From Eutreptiella sp. 'Long Island Sound 2002' (taxonomy: Eukaryota; Euglenozoa; Euglenophyceae; Eutreptiales; Eutreptiaceae), in assembly GCA_964036045.1 (NCBI GenBank), contig OZ038399.1:21647170-21711169 (forward strand): a DNA stretch of 64,000 bases, written 5' to 3'. Position 1 is the first letter of the stretch, and every line of letters begins with the position of its first letter. Shown one piece after another: positions 21,037 through 31,265 of the stretch. A program made the translations under genes and the position numbers. A model generated the notes under the pieces. That model was not told the DNA's origin. It did no database searches and worked only from the letters and a program-made list of their open reading frames with translations.

Positions 21037-22373
21037 TCAAATGTCATGCCACTGGCCACCCCACGGCTGCCGCGGGCGCCTAAGCCTTGCACTCTGGAGA
21101 GGAGAAGTTGAGCTGGTGTGCGGTTTGTGATGGGAAGGAAGAAAAATCCATGGATAGGTGTGCCTTTGGGGGGGGGGGGGGGGGGCAATGCATGGGGTAT
21201 CATTGACAGGGGCTTGGATTGGGGAATGGAAGACCAGGATCAGTGGGCTGGACAATCGACCGAGATCGGCCAGGCGATCTGCCTGGTTGTTGCCCTGCAC
21301 TGTGACATGGGAGGGGACTTTGACCCAAATGATTTCTTTATCTAGTTGTTCAAGCTCAAAAAGGAGTTGCTACCAAAGGGGAACGTTTGCTACTGGTCCG
21401 GAGGCATCTACACGCTGCACCCTGCGCTCCTAAAATGACATACGAAGAATCAGAACAGATGACATAGCGACCCGGCGGGGAAAGCTGAATAGATGGTAGG
21501 GCTGCAAAGAGTTCAGCTGTGTTATTAGTCTGTCTCATGCATACCTTGACATAGGCAGAAATGGACAAGAGGCCCGTTGCATGGATGCCGTAGCCTGCTA
21601 CCCTTTCGATGCCCGTTATGTCTGTGAAGATCCATTCGTGAAGATGAGACAGTAACCTTGTTCAATGAGCCATGGTAGTAATTCCTCGAGCTCAATGGCT
21701 CCCTCCTGTTTGCGCTGCTGCTTGCGGTCTACCTTGGCAGCCGCTGGTCCCTGCGGCCTCGGGGGCGGTGTGATAGAAAGTGAGGGGTGGGAGAGGGCAC
21801 CATTTTGCAAGGACTCAATTGCGGAATTAAGATTGCGGACTTGATCGACAGAGAGAAAAACATAGCAATTTTGGCTTGTGCTAGAGTTTTGAGAACGGAG
21901 AACGGAGAGCCATCGTTTCAGAAAGAGGAAGAATGTGTGCCGGGCATCAGGGTTGCGTTTGACTGAACATTGTAGCTTCCCAAAAGCACGGATGGCTGTC
22001 CAGGCCAGCACACTCACTGGCGTCTGTAGGGACTGCGCCGGATCATATCAATCAGGCGCTGAATGCCCAGTGTGCCCTCCTTCCAATCAGGGAAACATTT
22101 CGCAATTGTGTCAAATGCTACTGGCAAGTAGCGGCAGTGTAGCAATGAAGGTTGCACAGTCTCAAGGGCGCCGTCGAGCGGGCAGTCTACTTCAGCCAGT
22201 TGCCAGTTAGCCTGCCTGTGACCCACGGGCAACTTGTGCCAGAGGGCCGCATGGACGAAGTCTTTAAGATCAGAGGGCGGATTGCAATGACTCCAGGCTT
22301 TCCATACGGTGTCCGGCTGCCATGGCTCGAGATTGTATGGACATGCTAGCGCAGAAGAGTGTTGTCTATCCAT
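21037..22373 (-). pseudogene. 5'-truncated LINE tail with degenerate RNase H
   Basis: Minus-strand blocks in several frames. 22373-22014 contains FVHAALWHKLPVGHRQANW and CPLDGALETVQPSLLHC, like the post-RT zinc segment of LINEs (compare FIRKALWLKPPVAERL at 8.4-10.1 kb). 22017-21616 ends GYCLIFTNGSSQT, a mutated FTDGSA with Asp changed to Asn. 21568-21356 has TNNTAELFAAL and VICSDSSYVI (RNase H Glu and Asp). 21300 onward reads GNNQADRLADLGR (GNExADxLA). At least three frameshifts and the D-to-N change mark it as dead. It is probably the same LINE lineage as the 8.4-12.3 kb copy. Confidence 0.75.
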
Positions 22374-22615
22374 TTAACCCAAAAAGCTCTATCAAGAAAA
22401 GCTGGGAACCGTTGAGGTAGTGTGGCTTGTGCTGGTAGCTGTGAGCTGGGTTGTTTTTATGTTGAAGATGGACTTCTCAGCTGCCCACAGGATGTATTTA
22501 AGGGGGCTTACGGATCTGGCTTTTCACAGGGATGATCACTGCAAAAGGCGCATGATGCGCACAGTGCAAGGACCCCCTGTCCCCAACCCCCCACCTTCGC
22601 TTCGCCTGACACATC

Positions 22616-24649
22616 ATGCGTGCCACGGTTCGCAACGCCTTTCGTTACTGCAGGGAACATCCTGTCTCTTTGCGGGTCCCCCACTTGATGCCCCGGACCC
22701 TGGCCCTGCTATTGACCGGCTGGCTTCACCTCCTGTCCCTTCCGAACAGCCTCGGCCGTCCAGCCCCCGACTCCCCCGGCCCCCGGTACATTGCGGTGAG
22801 CTCCTCCGAACACGACAGCGCAATCACCGTGTGCAACGCGACCGCCTGTGCTGTTGTGCTCATGGAGCGGCAGCACAACACCGCCCACTACACGGCAACC
22901 GCGCTCCCCATTCCCCTCCTTGCGCAAGTGTTTCGCATGGCCCAAACTGCAGCACACGCCGCCCTCGGGCTGCCAGCACCCTCTGCCACGCCACCCTACA
23001 CTCTGGGGATCTGGGCTGGCGGTCTTGGCCGCTACCAATTCAGCGGGAAAGCGCGCGCCATTCAAGGCGCGCTGGGCGCGCGCGTCTGGCGCAACGCGCC
23101 GCACCACGCCTGCCACTGCGCGCACGCCCTCTGGGACAGCGGGTTCGCGCGCGCGCTCGTCCTGAGCGCCGACGGCGGCGGCGACGACGGCACGTACGTT
23201 CTCTGGGCGGCGGCGCGCGACACCGGGTGCCGCCGCATCGCCGCCATCCCGCGCAACGTCGGCGTGGCGTACACGGGGCTGGCCAAGCACCTGCGCGGGC
23301 TGCAGTGTCCGGGGTACGCCCAAACCCCGCGGCTGTCCCTGCGGCTCGGCTTTCTGGCGGAGCGCATGATGCATCTCGCGGCGCAGGGCACGGCGCGCGC
23401 GCCCTGGGTCGCGGCGCTGCGGCGGCACCTCGAGGCCGACACCACCGCGGCCGCGGGGAAGCGCAAGCGGAGGCTGTCGCGGGCCGCGGCGCTCGCGGCC
23501 GAGCCGCCGGGGGCGCGCGGCCTTGCGGGAATGCCCCCGCCGGTCACGGAGGGGGACTGGCAGGACTACGCGGCCAGTGCGCAGGCGGCGCTCGCCGCGG
23601 GCGTCGGGGAGACGATCGCGCGCGAGTTCGCCCGCAGCGGCGCGCAGCCCCTCGTCCTGACGGGGGGCGTCGCGCTCAACACGCACCTGAACGCGGCGAT
23701 CCGCGCGCGCTTCCGCGTGCCCATGCACGTGCCCGCGGCGGCGGGCGACAGCGCGATCACCCTCGGGGCTGTGCTCGCGTTCGCCTCCGAGGCCCAGCCG
23801 CGCTCGACCGGAAACCCACCGGCCGCGCTCGCGCACACGCTCCCTCCGACCGCGTTCCTGGGGTCGCCTTGTTCCGTCGCCGACCCCGGCACCCGCACCA
23901 GCCCCCCGCACCCGCGTCCGGCGGAATACGCGCGCGCGGAAGACGTGGGGAGGCTGTTGGCGGACGGTGCGACCGTCGCGGTGGTGCGGGGCTGTGCGGA
24001 GATCTCGGGGCACTCCCTGGGGCACCGCGCGGTGCTCGCCAGCGCGGCGGTCCCGCGCCACGTGGCGACGCTTCAGGCGGTGGACGGGGGCGGCTGCTGG
24101 TTCACGCCGCTGCCGCTGCTCATGACCGAGCGGGACGCCTGCGACCTTCTGGAGGACTGGGGCGACTGGGGCCTGGGCTTCGAGCCAACGCCGATGGCCG
24201 AGCCGCAGCCGGACCCGAATTCTAACCGCAGCACCGCCGGGACCGCCGACACCGACCACCACATGCCCCCCACCCGGAGCACTCCTCCCGACGACAGCGG
24301 CCCCGCGGGGCACACACCCTCGACGACCTGCATTCGCTCGCCGGCCGGGACCCTCAGCGCCACCGTCCGGGCGCACGTGCGGCGGCAGTACCCCAACCTG
24401 ACGTGCGCGCGGTGCCGGCCCCGAGTGCAGACGGTCGCGCCGGCGCAGGACCCGTGGCTGGCGGAGGTGCTGGCGGCGGTGCGCGCGCGGGTGCGGCTCG
24501 GGGTGCTGTACCACGTGGGGTTCCTGCGGCCCCTCGTCGGCACTCTGGAGGTGGCGTTGGAGGCGTTTGCCGCGCACCGCGGCATCGACTATCTGTACGT
24601 GGACGGCTGGCTGTACGCGCAAGGCAACACCAGCACCGGGCCTGTCTGA
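22616..24649 (+). CDS. Carbamoyltransferase, NodU/CmcH family (divergent)
   Basis: 677 codons, single exon, very GC-rich. N-terminal domain: YIAVSSSEHDSAITVCN (family xxGisxxHDSaaxxx), VLMERQHNTAHY (in place of EERxxRxKH), PHHACHCAHALWDSGFARAL with LVLSADGGGDDGTY (HHxxHAxxAxxxSgF, DGxGd), then LTGGVALNTHLN and VPAAAGDSAITLGA (GGVALNxxxN, PaagDxGxxlGA). C-terminal domain: TVAVVRGCAEISGHSLGHRA (family GxxEfGPRALGxRS), WFTPLPLL, RVQTV and GIDYLYVDGWL. The family O-carbamoylates natural products using carbamoyl phosphate. Odd points: GPRALG reads SGHSLG and the NTSFN box reads YHVGF, so activity is uncertain. ATG 22688 would give a signal-like start (MPRTLALLLTGWLHLL). Confidence 0.75.
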   Translation: MRATVRNAFRYCREHPVSLRVPHLMPRTLALLLTGWLHLLSLPNSLGRPAPDSPGPRYIAVSSSEHDSAITVCNATACAVVLMERQHNTAHYTATALPIPLLAQVFRMAQTAAHAALGLPAPSATPPYTLGIWAGGLGRYQFSGKARAIQGALGARVWRNAPHHACHCAHALWDSGFARALVLSADGGGDDGTYVLWAAARDTGCRRIAAIPRNVGVAYTGLAKHLRGLQCPGYAQTPRLSLRLGFLAERMMHLAAQGTARAPWVAALRRHLEADTTAAAGKRKRRLSRAAALAAEPPGARGLAGMPPPVTEGDWQDYAASAQAALAAGVGETIAREFARSGAQPLVLTGGVALNTHLNAAIRARFRVPMHVPAAAGDSAITLGAVLAFASEAQPRSTGNPPAALAHTLPPTAFLGSPCSVADPGTRTSPPHPRPAEYARAEDVGRLLADGATVAVVRGCAEISGHSLGHRAVLASAAVPRHVATLQAVDGGGCWFTPLPLLMTERDACDLLEDWGDWGLGFEPTPMAEPQPDPNSNRSTAGTADTDHHMPPTRSTPPDDSGPAGHTPSTTCIRSPAGTLSATVRAHVRRQYPNLTCARCRPRVQTVAPAQDPWLAEVLAAVRARVRLGVLYHVGFLRPLVGTLEVALEAFAAHRGIDYLYVDGWLYAQGNTSTGPV

Positions 24650-25036
24650 GGGCCTGGGTCACCCCGCCGCAGCCGTCTTGGGAAGGGTAGGTCATACCAA
24701 ACCCATAGTCAAAGTTGGCCCTGTCACTGACCCATGACCTGCTACGTGTACTCTCAATGGACACTTGGTGGAACTTCGGTCACGAGTTAAAAAAAAAAAG
24801 GTCTGAGGGCCTGGGTCATCCAGGCCCCGCCGGATTTGTATGGCTCGCGGGTTGCTTCCTGTTCGCCCGACTGGCCCTTGGGGGTCGCCCGTGCGCGGGC
24901 CTCTCTGCGGTGGTCCGGTCGGGCTGGCGGGTTTCGTTCCGGCGGGGCTGCCGGGTCGCGGGGTCCGTCTCGAACGGCCCCCTCTCAGCCCGCCCCCCAA
25001 ACCCCTCGGCCTGCGTCGGTGGCATCGTTTCTGATG

Positions 25037-25170
25037 TTGATCGATGGTGGGCACCCCAACAAAGAAGGCGAGACATGAGGATGTGGCTGCGGCACACGCT
25101 CTGGACTAAGGCGTGAGATTGTCTGTGGGGGGGGGACCTTCAGTCGACCAGAGCCAACCATTGATCCCCC
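25037..25170 (+). repeat. Dispersed ~130-bp repeat, diverged copy
   Basis: Shares ordered blocks with the copies at 35822 and 47159: gatggtgggcaccccaac, aaagaaggcgagaca, then after a gap ttcagtcgaccag and accattgatcccc. It is the least similar of the three. Confidence 0.5.
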
Positions 25171-26081
25171 TCAGCCGTCATGGCGCCACCCCCCCCCCTC
25201 CCCCTGCGCAAGTGCAAGCGAGCACGCCCCGAAGTACAGGCGACCCCAAACACGGAACACAGAATATACGCCACGACCCAGACCCAGTCTCCAGTGCAAC
25301 GTGTGACCAGGCGGTAAAGCCCACGACCCTTGAGCCCACAGCCCTGACCCCGGCCGGGGAGGTAGGGACTTGGACCCTTGGGGGCCACGAACTAGGCCAA
25401 TGGCCGAGTGAGCACACAAAGAACTGAGATGGCGATGAAGGCCGTGGGGCAGGCGCGGCTGGAGCGACAGCGGCGGGTCCACACCTGACCAATTGCGGCC
25501 ACCCCATCCCCCCCTGCGCAACGACCACCCGCGTGTGAAACTGCGCTTTTCTTGACGCCACCATTGAAAGCACGGCCCTCCCCTGGTCAAACGGCGCTTT
25601 CTGACCGTAAAACACTGTCTCACGACCAGCCCCCGCTTGAAAAGGTAACTGGTCATTGCGCGGGGGGGGCCTAGGCCTCGAGAGTTGTGTGACAATTTTT
25701 CAAGGCGCCGCTTTGTGTCTGGCTTTTGGACCCGTGATCCCCCGGGATGTGGCCGTCAGCCTTGAGAACAGCAAATGGGTTTGGGTTCAGGGCTGCTCTG
25801 GGCCGCGGTGCGGAAGACCTGCCGGGCGGTGGGGTGCGCCTGTCGGTGGTCTTGTCCCGCCGCAATCCTGTTCACCGCGTGCTGGCTCACCGACCGAGGG
25901 GCGCCTGCCGGGAGCCGCGTGTTGGCGGTGTCCGGGGTGCGGTCCTCCACAACCCCGCGCCACCCTCCGAATCCTTTCGGGTCAGAATGACATCAGGTTC
26001 GTTGTACTTGGAACGACTTTGATGTTGTTCCAAAACCCAATGAAACCCGATGCTTTCCCTGTCGCTTTGGGGGCGCCTTAA

Positions 26082-26102
26082 GCGCAGTGCGCGCGCAGTG
26101 CA
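26082..26102 (+). repeat. GCRCGCAGTGC motif, copy 3
   Basis: gcgcagtgc then gcgcgcagtgc, followed by aactaattgg. Confidence 0.6.
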
Positions 26103-26264
26103 ACTAATTGGGCATCTGGCCGTACTAGAGACCCATACTTTGAGATACTAGGGGCCCCTAGGGGCATCATCGGGCCTCCCCTCTTCAAGCGCAGAGCCTC
26201 TTCCTGTACCGTCATAAGGGCGATGCCACGGGGAACCATGGGGCGCCTCTCCACGACTGAGTGC

Positions 26265-26287
26265 ACCTACCTACCTACCTACCTACT
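26265..26287. repeat. (CTAC)n microsatellite
   Basis: About five and a half perfect ctac units. The complementary (GTAG)n occurs at 58477-58499; both lie close to a GCGCAGTGC motif. Confidence 0.85.
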
Positions 26288-26372
26288 TGGGGCAGTTTGG
26301 GTCACCTAATTCTAAGGGCGTTTCCAAGGGGTGTGCTTGGGGGCTCTCTGGGGGGAACATAGTCTGAAAGTA

Positions 26373-26394
26373 GCGCGCAGTGCGCACGCAGTGC
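26373..26394 (+). repeat. GCRCGCAGTGC motif, copy 4
   Basis: gcgcgcagtgc gcacgcagtgc, preceded by gaaagta and followed by aaagattcccc. The same flanks occur at 59605 and 60950. Confidence 0.65.
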
Positions 26395-26745
26395 AAAGAT
26401 TCCCCCTTTGGCGAAAATCGGTGGTCTCAAGACAAATACTGTTTCGTGATAAATTGAACCCTGGGCATCTTGCTGGCCTCCCCGCAGCACAACAACAACA
26501 ACAGCAGCGGCCACAACTCCCCCCGCACAACAATGGCTTCTCAAAGGGTACCTGTCACGGAGAGTTCAGTGTTGTTCGATGTGAAGGGTTTGGCAACGCA
26601 TTTGCCCCGTTTTCCAGGCCAGGCCGTGCACGATGAGATGTTCCTACCACGGGTGTCTGATGGTGACCCCCTTTTCCTGCCGTTGCAGTACCCCATCATA
26701 TGAACATGAAATCCTTCCCTTGCTGAATGCCTTCTCAATTTGTTT

Positions 26746-26778
26746 GAGGTTGTTCGAGATTGTACCTTGAACAACCTC
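26746..26778 (+). other. 13-bp stem, 7-nt loop hairpin
   Basis: Arms 26746-26758 and 26766-26778 pair over all 13 positions (one G-T), around loop attgtac. The core gttcgag/cttgaac recurs in the next 250 bp. It could be a repeat-derived inverted repeat or a structured RNA. Confidence 0.5.
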
Positions 26779-26932
26779 GAGCAAGGCCAGAATCTGTAGA
26801 CGTGATCCTAATCATCAATATGGTTACCTCGGGCCTCTTCTATCATTCCATTGCAGCCAACTACTTGCTGGTGGGCAACCAGTTCCATATTTATCCTACG
26901 TGTTGTATATACCAAGTTCCAGGTAGTTCAAT

Positions 26933-26959
26933 GTGGTTCGAGGTAATACATCGAACCAC
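26933..26959 (+). other. 9-bp perfect hairpin
   Basis: Arms gtggttcga (26933-26941) and tcgaaccac (26951-26959) flank a 9-nt loop. It belongs to a local cluster of ttgaac/ttcga words shared with the hairpin 190 bp upstream. Confidence 0.45.
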
Positions 26960-27639
26960 CTTGAACTATGTCGAACAGGCTCGAGGTGGCTGGAGGTTGT
27001 TGGATGCCCAACCAGGTGTCTCATGCGCAACTCCTGGAATCTCGCTGCCTTGTTGCTGGAAATGCATGCCAACGCCCTGCACAAAGCTCCCCAGACTGAA
27101 GGAAGTGAATTCTGAATTGACACAACCCAAAATCGCTGTCGGTATGATTGGAATTTAGCACAGGGCAAAGAAAAAGAAACCTACGAACGAACATGGGTGG
27201 CGCGTCCAAAAGCTAATTTTGGCAAACACATCTGGCAAGGGCGATCTCCACAGCACAATATTGGATGAAGTCGTCCAAATTCCGCATTGCATTTCTTCGT
27301 ATCCCTCTGTCACACTCACAGCTCCTTCCCAAAGTTCCCAAGGCTCCATCCAACTCACAGATCACCGTCAAGATCCATGGCAGTCACAAAAGCTTTTTTG
27401 TTGCAGTTCAATACTGATTGCTCGTGTATGGTGTAACCCATCTTTCACTCAGGGTTACAACAAATGAAACGAGCCCCCATGGGTTGGTGGTTCTGGGGTT
27501 GGTTCAGATGCAAGGCCCAAATAGCGAGCACCATGTGTAAATGTCCTCGAGGAAGCTGATTCCATGCTTTCACTTGAACAAAATGGGCCTCTGGCCACAG
27601 CGACCCACCAAAGGTCACAAAGCTCAGCCAGGCTTGGGT

Positions 27640-28245
27640 TTGAGGCCAGAAATGCCAAAGGCCCTTCAGTTTGGAGAGCCCAAGACACCGGGTTTGTGCG
27701 GCCAGTTTGATTCCTCCCCATTTGTGGGACCCCAGAAGGCAGAAGGCAGAAGGCAGGGGTGACATAGCCACTTTGTTCGCTCCGTGCTCCACGGACCCGA
27801 GACAGCAGGGGTTAAGCAGCCGGTTTGATTTCTCTCCATTTTGGGGAACTTGAGATGGTGAGGGTGATGTAGGCGCTTTGTTTCCTCCCCATTTTGGTGA
27901 CCCCCCAGAAGAAGTCTCAGGAAGGTGGGGTTTATGCATGCATCGCCCTGGCTGCCTCAGGGTCCCCAATGTGGTGAGAAACCAAAGTGGCTACATAACA
28001 CTTGCTGTCTCGGGATCCCCAAATGGGCAGGAAACGAATTGGCCACTTTGATTCCTTCCCGCTCTGGGACCCAGAGATGTTCAGGGTTACGTAGTCAAAT
28101 TGATTTCTCCCTGCTCTGGGGACCCTGAGAAGGCAGGAGTTGTACAGCCTCCCTATTCTTTCCAATCCTCCCCACTCTTTCCACGCTGAGATGGCAAGGT
28201 TTATGCAGCCATTTTGTCCACTCACCACTTTGGGGGCCCGGAAAA
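27640..28245. repeat. Degenerate ~52-60-bp satellite array
   Basis: About ten diverged units, each with a ttgattYctccc block, a c(t/c)ctggggaccc block, gagaaggcagg, and ggttatgtagcc. Clear unit starts lie near 27702, 27771, 27821, 27876, 28040, 28100 and 28205. Period varies because of indels. More units lie at 29945-30080, and single inverted or direct units at 12496-12545 and 62254-62340. No coding capacity seen. Confidence 0.7.
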
Positions 28246-28990
28246 GGTCACACACGCAAATCTAGGGTGTTTTCTAGGGTGTTTATCCTCGACGCAGGAT
28301 GGACCTAAGACCTGGGGTAACCACAAACACTTTCCAGGGGAAGAACTAAGATTTGGTGTGACTGGGATCACTTTCTAACACCAATGGCAAAAGGGCAAAG
28401 AAAGGGGGTGACAGTTACCTTCGGAGTCCCCCCTCACTAGAGGAGCTATGCACTCACGGCCAGGGCTTCTTTTGGAAGGACAAACTCCTGAAGTCCCGAA
28501 AATTTGAACCCTTTCGCAAGAATTTTCCTGATAGGAAGGACTTAATCCTGAGACCTTTTCCTACATCCAGCGGACAAAAACGTAGACCATACATACACCC
28601 TCAATGTGTCGTTTTGCAGCAATACCCGAACTATTGTGCAAATTGCAGTGTAGCTGGTTCCGGCACCCAGCAGTCAGTTGTGCCCAAGGGAGGGAGGGTT
28701 GGCTCACGGGGTGGCATGTCGTGCCGTGCAGCAGCGAGTTTGGTGGTGCGTAGCACGTTCGCGATTCGTACAGATACCGCAGGGGCCTGTCTGCAGGAAG
28801 AGGCCCATTTTAAACCAGTTAATTGGCCCTCATGGGGCACAGGTTGGCGCACACAGCAATAGACCATTGGCAAACGATAATAACACACACACGTACATTC
28901 TGACTCCTGCATGCAATGGGGCATTGCACGCCAATCGTGCTGTCCTCAAGCCCTATGGTGCAAGTCCTGTTGGCTTTTGGGGGGCGTACC

Positions 28991-29025
28991 GTGCGCTGTG
29001 CACGCGCTGTGCGCGCGCTGTGCGA
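28991..29025 (-). repeat. GCRCGCAGTGC motif, copy 5
   Basis: Three tandem units on the + strand (gtgcgctgt, gcacgcgctgt, gcgcgcgctgt) followed by gcgaaaagttgg. Orientation is opposite to copies 1-4. Confidence 0.65.
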
Positions 29026-29251
29026 AAAGTTGGCTGTTCTCCACCACCGGGAGTTCGGTAAGTTCAGAAGATTGAAAGGACGTCATTGAATGGCTGCTGC
29101 AGTGGATGGGGCTATAGGGGGCAGAATTTAGGTCCCTGGGACCCATGGCAAGCATCAGATGTTCGAATTTGTGAGTTTTGAATTGATTGTGCATGATTCT
29201 GCAGGTGCGTGGTTTTCAGGGTTGTTACCTGGATAATCACCGTAATAATTG

Positions 29252-29286
29252 GCGCTGTGCCCGCGCTGTGCGCGCGCTGTGCGAAA
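29252..29286 (-). repeat. GCRCGCAGTGC motif, copy 6
   Basis: gcgctgtgc ccgcgctgtgc gcgcgctgtgc followed by gaaaacgccccc, almost the same as copy 5 and 260 bp from it. Confidence 0.65.
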
Positions 29287-29944
29287 ACGCCCCCTTGGTA
29301 TGCAGGTCCCAGCTCCTGCCCTGGCTGGACCTGCCCCATATGTGCAGTGCATGACATGGTTTGTACGCATTCATGCCAGCACACATCACTTGGCATACCC
29401 CGCACCCATATGTCCACCAGGCAGCAGCAGGTGCGCTGGCTGTCACGCTGTCCTTGGTTCGATCCATCAGCCACAGCAATCTCCTTTCAAGTCCCTGGTG
29501 TCCCCAGTAGCTGTACAGCCCAGAACGAAACCCCATTCTGTCTCAGCAATTTCAGCCCCTTGTCCCTGTCTCTTAGGCAGCCCCCTTCAGGAGGGCGAGA
29601 TGGCACCGTGGCATGCCCTTCAACCCTTTGACCCTTTGACCAAGAGCGATGTTTGAGATCTGGCCTCCAAAGCCTAAATCCTGATACCAAACCATAAGCA
29701 AGGTCAAGTGAGACTGACCACAAAGAGGATTAACTGGGGTGGTAACTGAGAGGTTCAGTATTGGACTCAGCTTGTGAAGGAAAACCACCCAAAAACAGCA
29801 AGACCTACAATAAAAAGAAACCACTGTCAACAGCCAATTCACGAAAACGGCACCTTGCCCCGCCTTGAAATCTCCCCTCCAACGTTGTGACGGGTACCGT
29901 GGACGATTAACAGGTGTAAGGTGATTTCCCAAATAGTAAATACC

Positions 29945-30080
29945 GGCCAGTGCAACCGCTTTGTTTGCTCCCTGCTCTGGGGCCCCAAGACGGAAGGGAT
30001 TGTGTAGCCATTTTGATTACCCCTTACTTTGGGGAACCTCAGAAGGTAGGGGTTATGGAGCCACTTTGGTTTGCACTCCA
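29945..30080. repeat. Outlying units of the 27.6 kb satellite
   Basis: Two and a half units: ctttgtttgctccctgctct...ggggccccaagacgg, then attttgattaccccttactt and ggggaacctcagaaggtag. Order and spacing match the main array. Confidence 0.65.
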
Positions 30081-30961
30081 TTCGTTGGAACCCGCGAATG
30101 TGCGATGGGGTGTGATGGCAAATCCATTGACACATAACCTTGTACAAATTAGCCCATGCATTGCATCTTGTACCACGACACAATGTGGTTGTATGGTATG
30201 GCACACCATTTTGAGGCAAAGTATGCAGACTGCCCCCCCCCCCCCTTCCAGCCCCAGGTGTGTACCACTCTTGGAGAGGGGAATGGTAGTTAACTGGACA
30301 ACCAAAAAACCCCGGGAAAAGGACAGCTGGAGAGGGAAGCAGACGAAGGTGCTGTGGAGGAAGCCATGGGCCCCCCAACCACAACACCCCTTGAGAAGGC
30401 CTCAGCACCTGCCACCCCCAATAGCTCCTTCAACCCATCCTCCTTCTCCTGCTTTGAGGCAACCTCTTCTACAAAGCACTCCACCCCAATGGAAAGTGTG
30501 GAAGAAAAAGCACATATTTCGTTGGAAGGATAGAAAGAGACAGGCAACCAAGAACCGTGAGCAGGGCTCCTTTTAAAAGGGGGGGGGGTCCAGGGGGGTG
30601 GGTGTGTGGGTCCAGAGGCGCCAAATAAACTTTTTGGTCTAATCTAATTGGCGCCAAAGGTGCCACAGAAAATTCTTGATCCGCCGAAGGCCCGGAAGAA
30701 AATTTGGCCCAATCTTTTGGGGGGGGGGGGGGGGTCCAGGGGGTGGGTGGGTGGGTGGTGTTGGACCCCTCCCCGATCCCCCAGTGGTGCCGAGTTGTTA
30801 GAAGATTTCGCTTTTCGGATTGAATGTCCGAAAAGGTCCAACGTTTTGCAAGATTCCCCTTTTTGACGATAAGAAGGCGAAATTTGGTAATGCTGACTTT
30901 TCTTTTCATGTCCCCTCCCCGGCGGAGACACAGCCTGACGCAGAGGATGGCTGCTACGGCG
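30081..30961. other. Region upstream of the cyclase gene
   Basis: Contains poly-C (~30226-30244) and G16-18 (~30718-30734) runs and no recognised gene. The last part (30800-30961) may be 5' UTR or a first exon of the cyclase gene, because a strong donor follows. Confidence 0.4.
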
Positions 30962-31261
30962 GTAAGATGACTGCAGGGTCCGTGCTCAAGTATGAAGAAT
31001 GCCGTGAGTGTTGCACACAAGGGAGGCTCTTTGAGCGACGTGCTGCTGTTAAGGAGGCGCCGGAAACGGCTCTTTGTTCCCGCTGATGTTGGGATTTCTG
31101 AGCCGGTGCCATGACCATCGACTTGATTTCGGTACATGGGGGTGTCCTTGGGCTGTGTTCAAGCCCATGCATGCGGAGCCCGCGCACAACACGCAGGTGC
31201 CCCGCAGCAACGTGCGCTCTCTGAGTGTCTACCTTTTCCCGACCCCGTTCTTCTTTTTTAG
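30962..31261 (+). other. Probable 5' intron of the cyclase gene
   Basis: Strong donor gtaagatg at 30962 and a textbook acceptor, a T/C-rich tract ending ttcttttttag at 31261. It is 300 bp long. The cyclase ATG follows the acceptor by four bases, so the upstream exon is probably mostly untranslated. The reading frame also stays open back to 31074, so a retained, unspliced 5' extension cannot be ruled out. Confidence 0.55.
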
Positions 31262-31265
31262 GAAT

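Larger units (their letters stand above)
24650..26745. other. Intergenic, dispersed repeats only
   Basis: No gene recognised. GC-rich from 24800 to 26000. Contains a partial copy of the tcgaTGGTGG...TTGATCCCCC repeat (25037-25170), two GCGCAGTGC motifs and a (CTAC)n tract. An open frame at 26533-26703 starting ATGGCTTCTCAAAGG (56 codons) has no recognisable relative. Confidence 0.45.
28246..29944. other. Intergenic stretch with two GCGCTGTGC motifs
   Basis: No gene recognised. Motif copies 5 and 6 (inverted relative to copies 1-4) lie at 28991-29025 and 29252-29286. Confidence 0.45.

Noticed and set aside
22709-24622. 637-codon antisense frame and a 601-codon shifted frame over the carbamoyltransferase
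   Set aside because: Arg/Ala-rich shadow translations with no domain. The family motifs are all in one + strand frame.
27600-28260. CRISPR-like array
   Set aside because: Units are diverged, contiguous, and lack unique spacers of constant length. The genome is eukaryotic, and this is a satellite.
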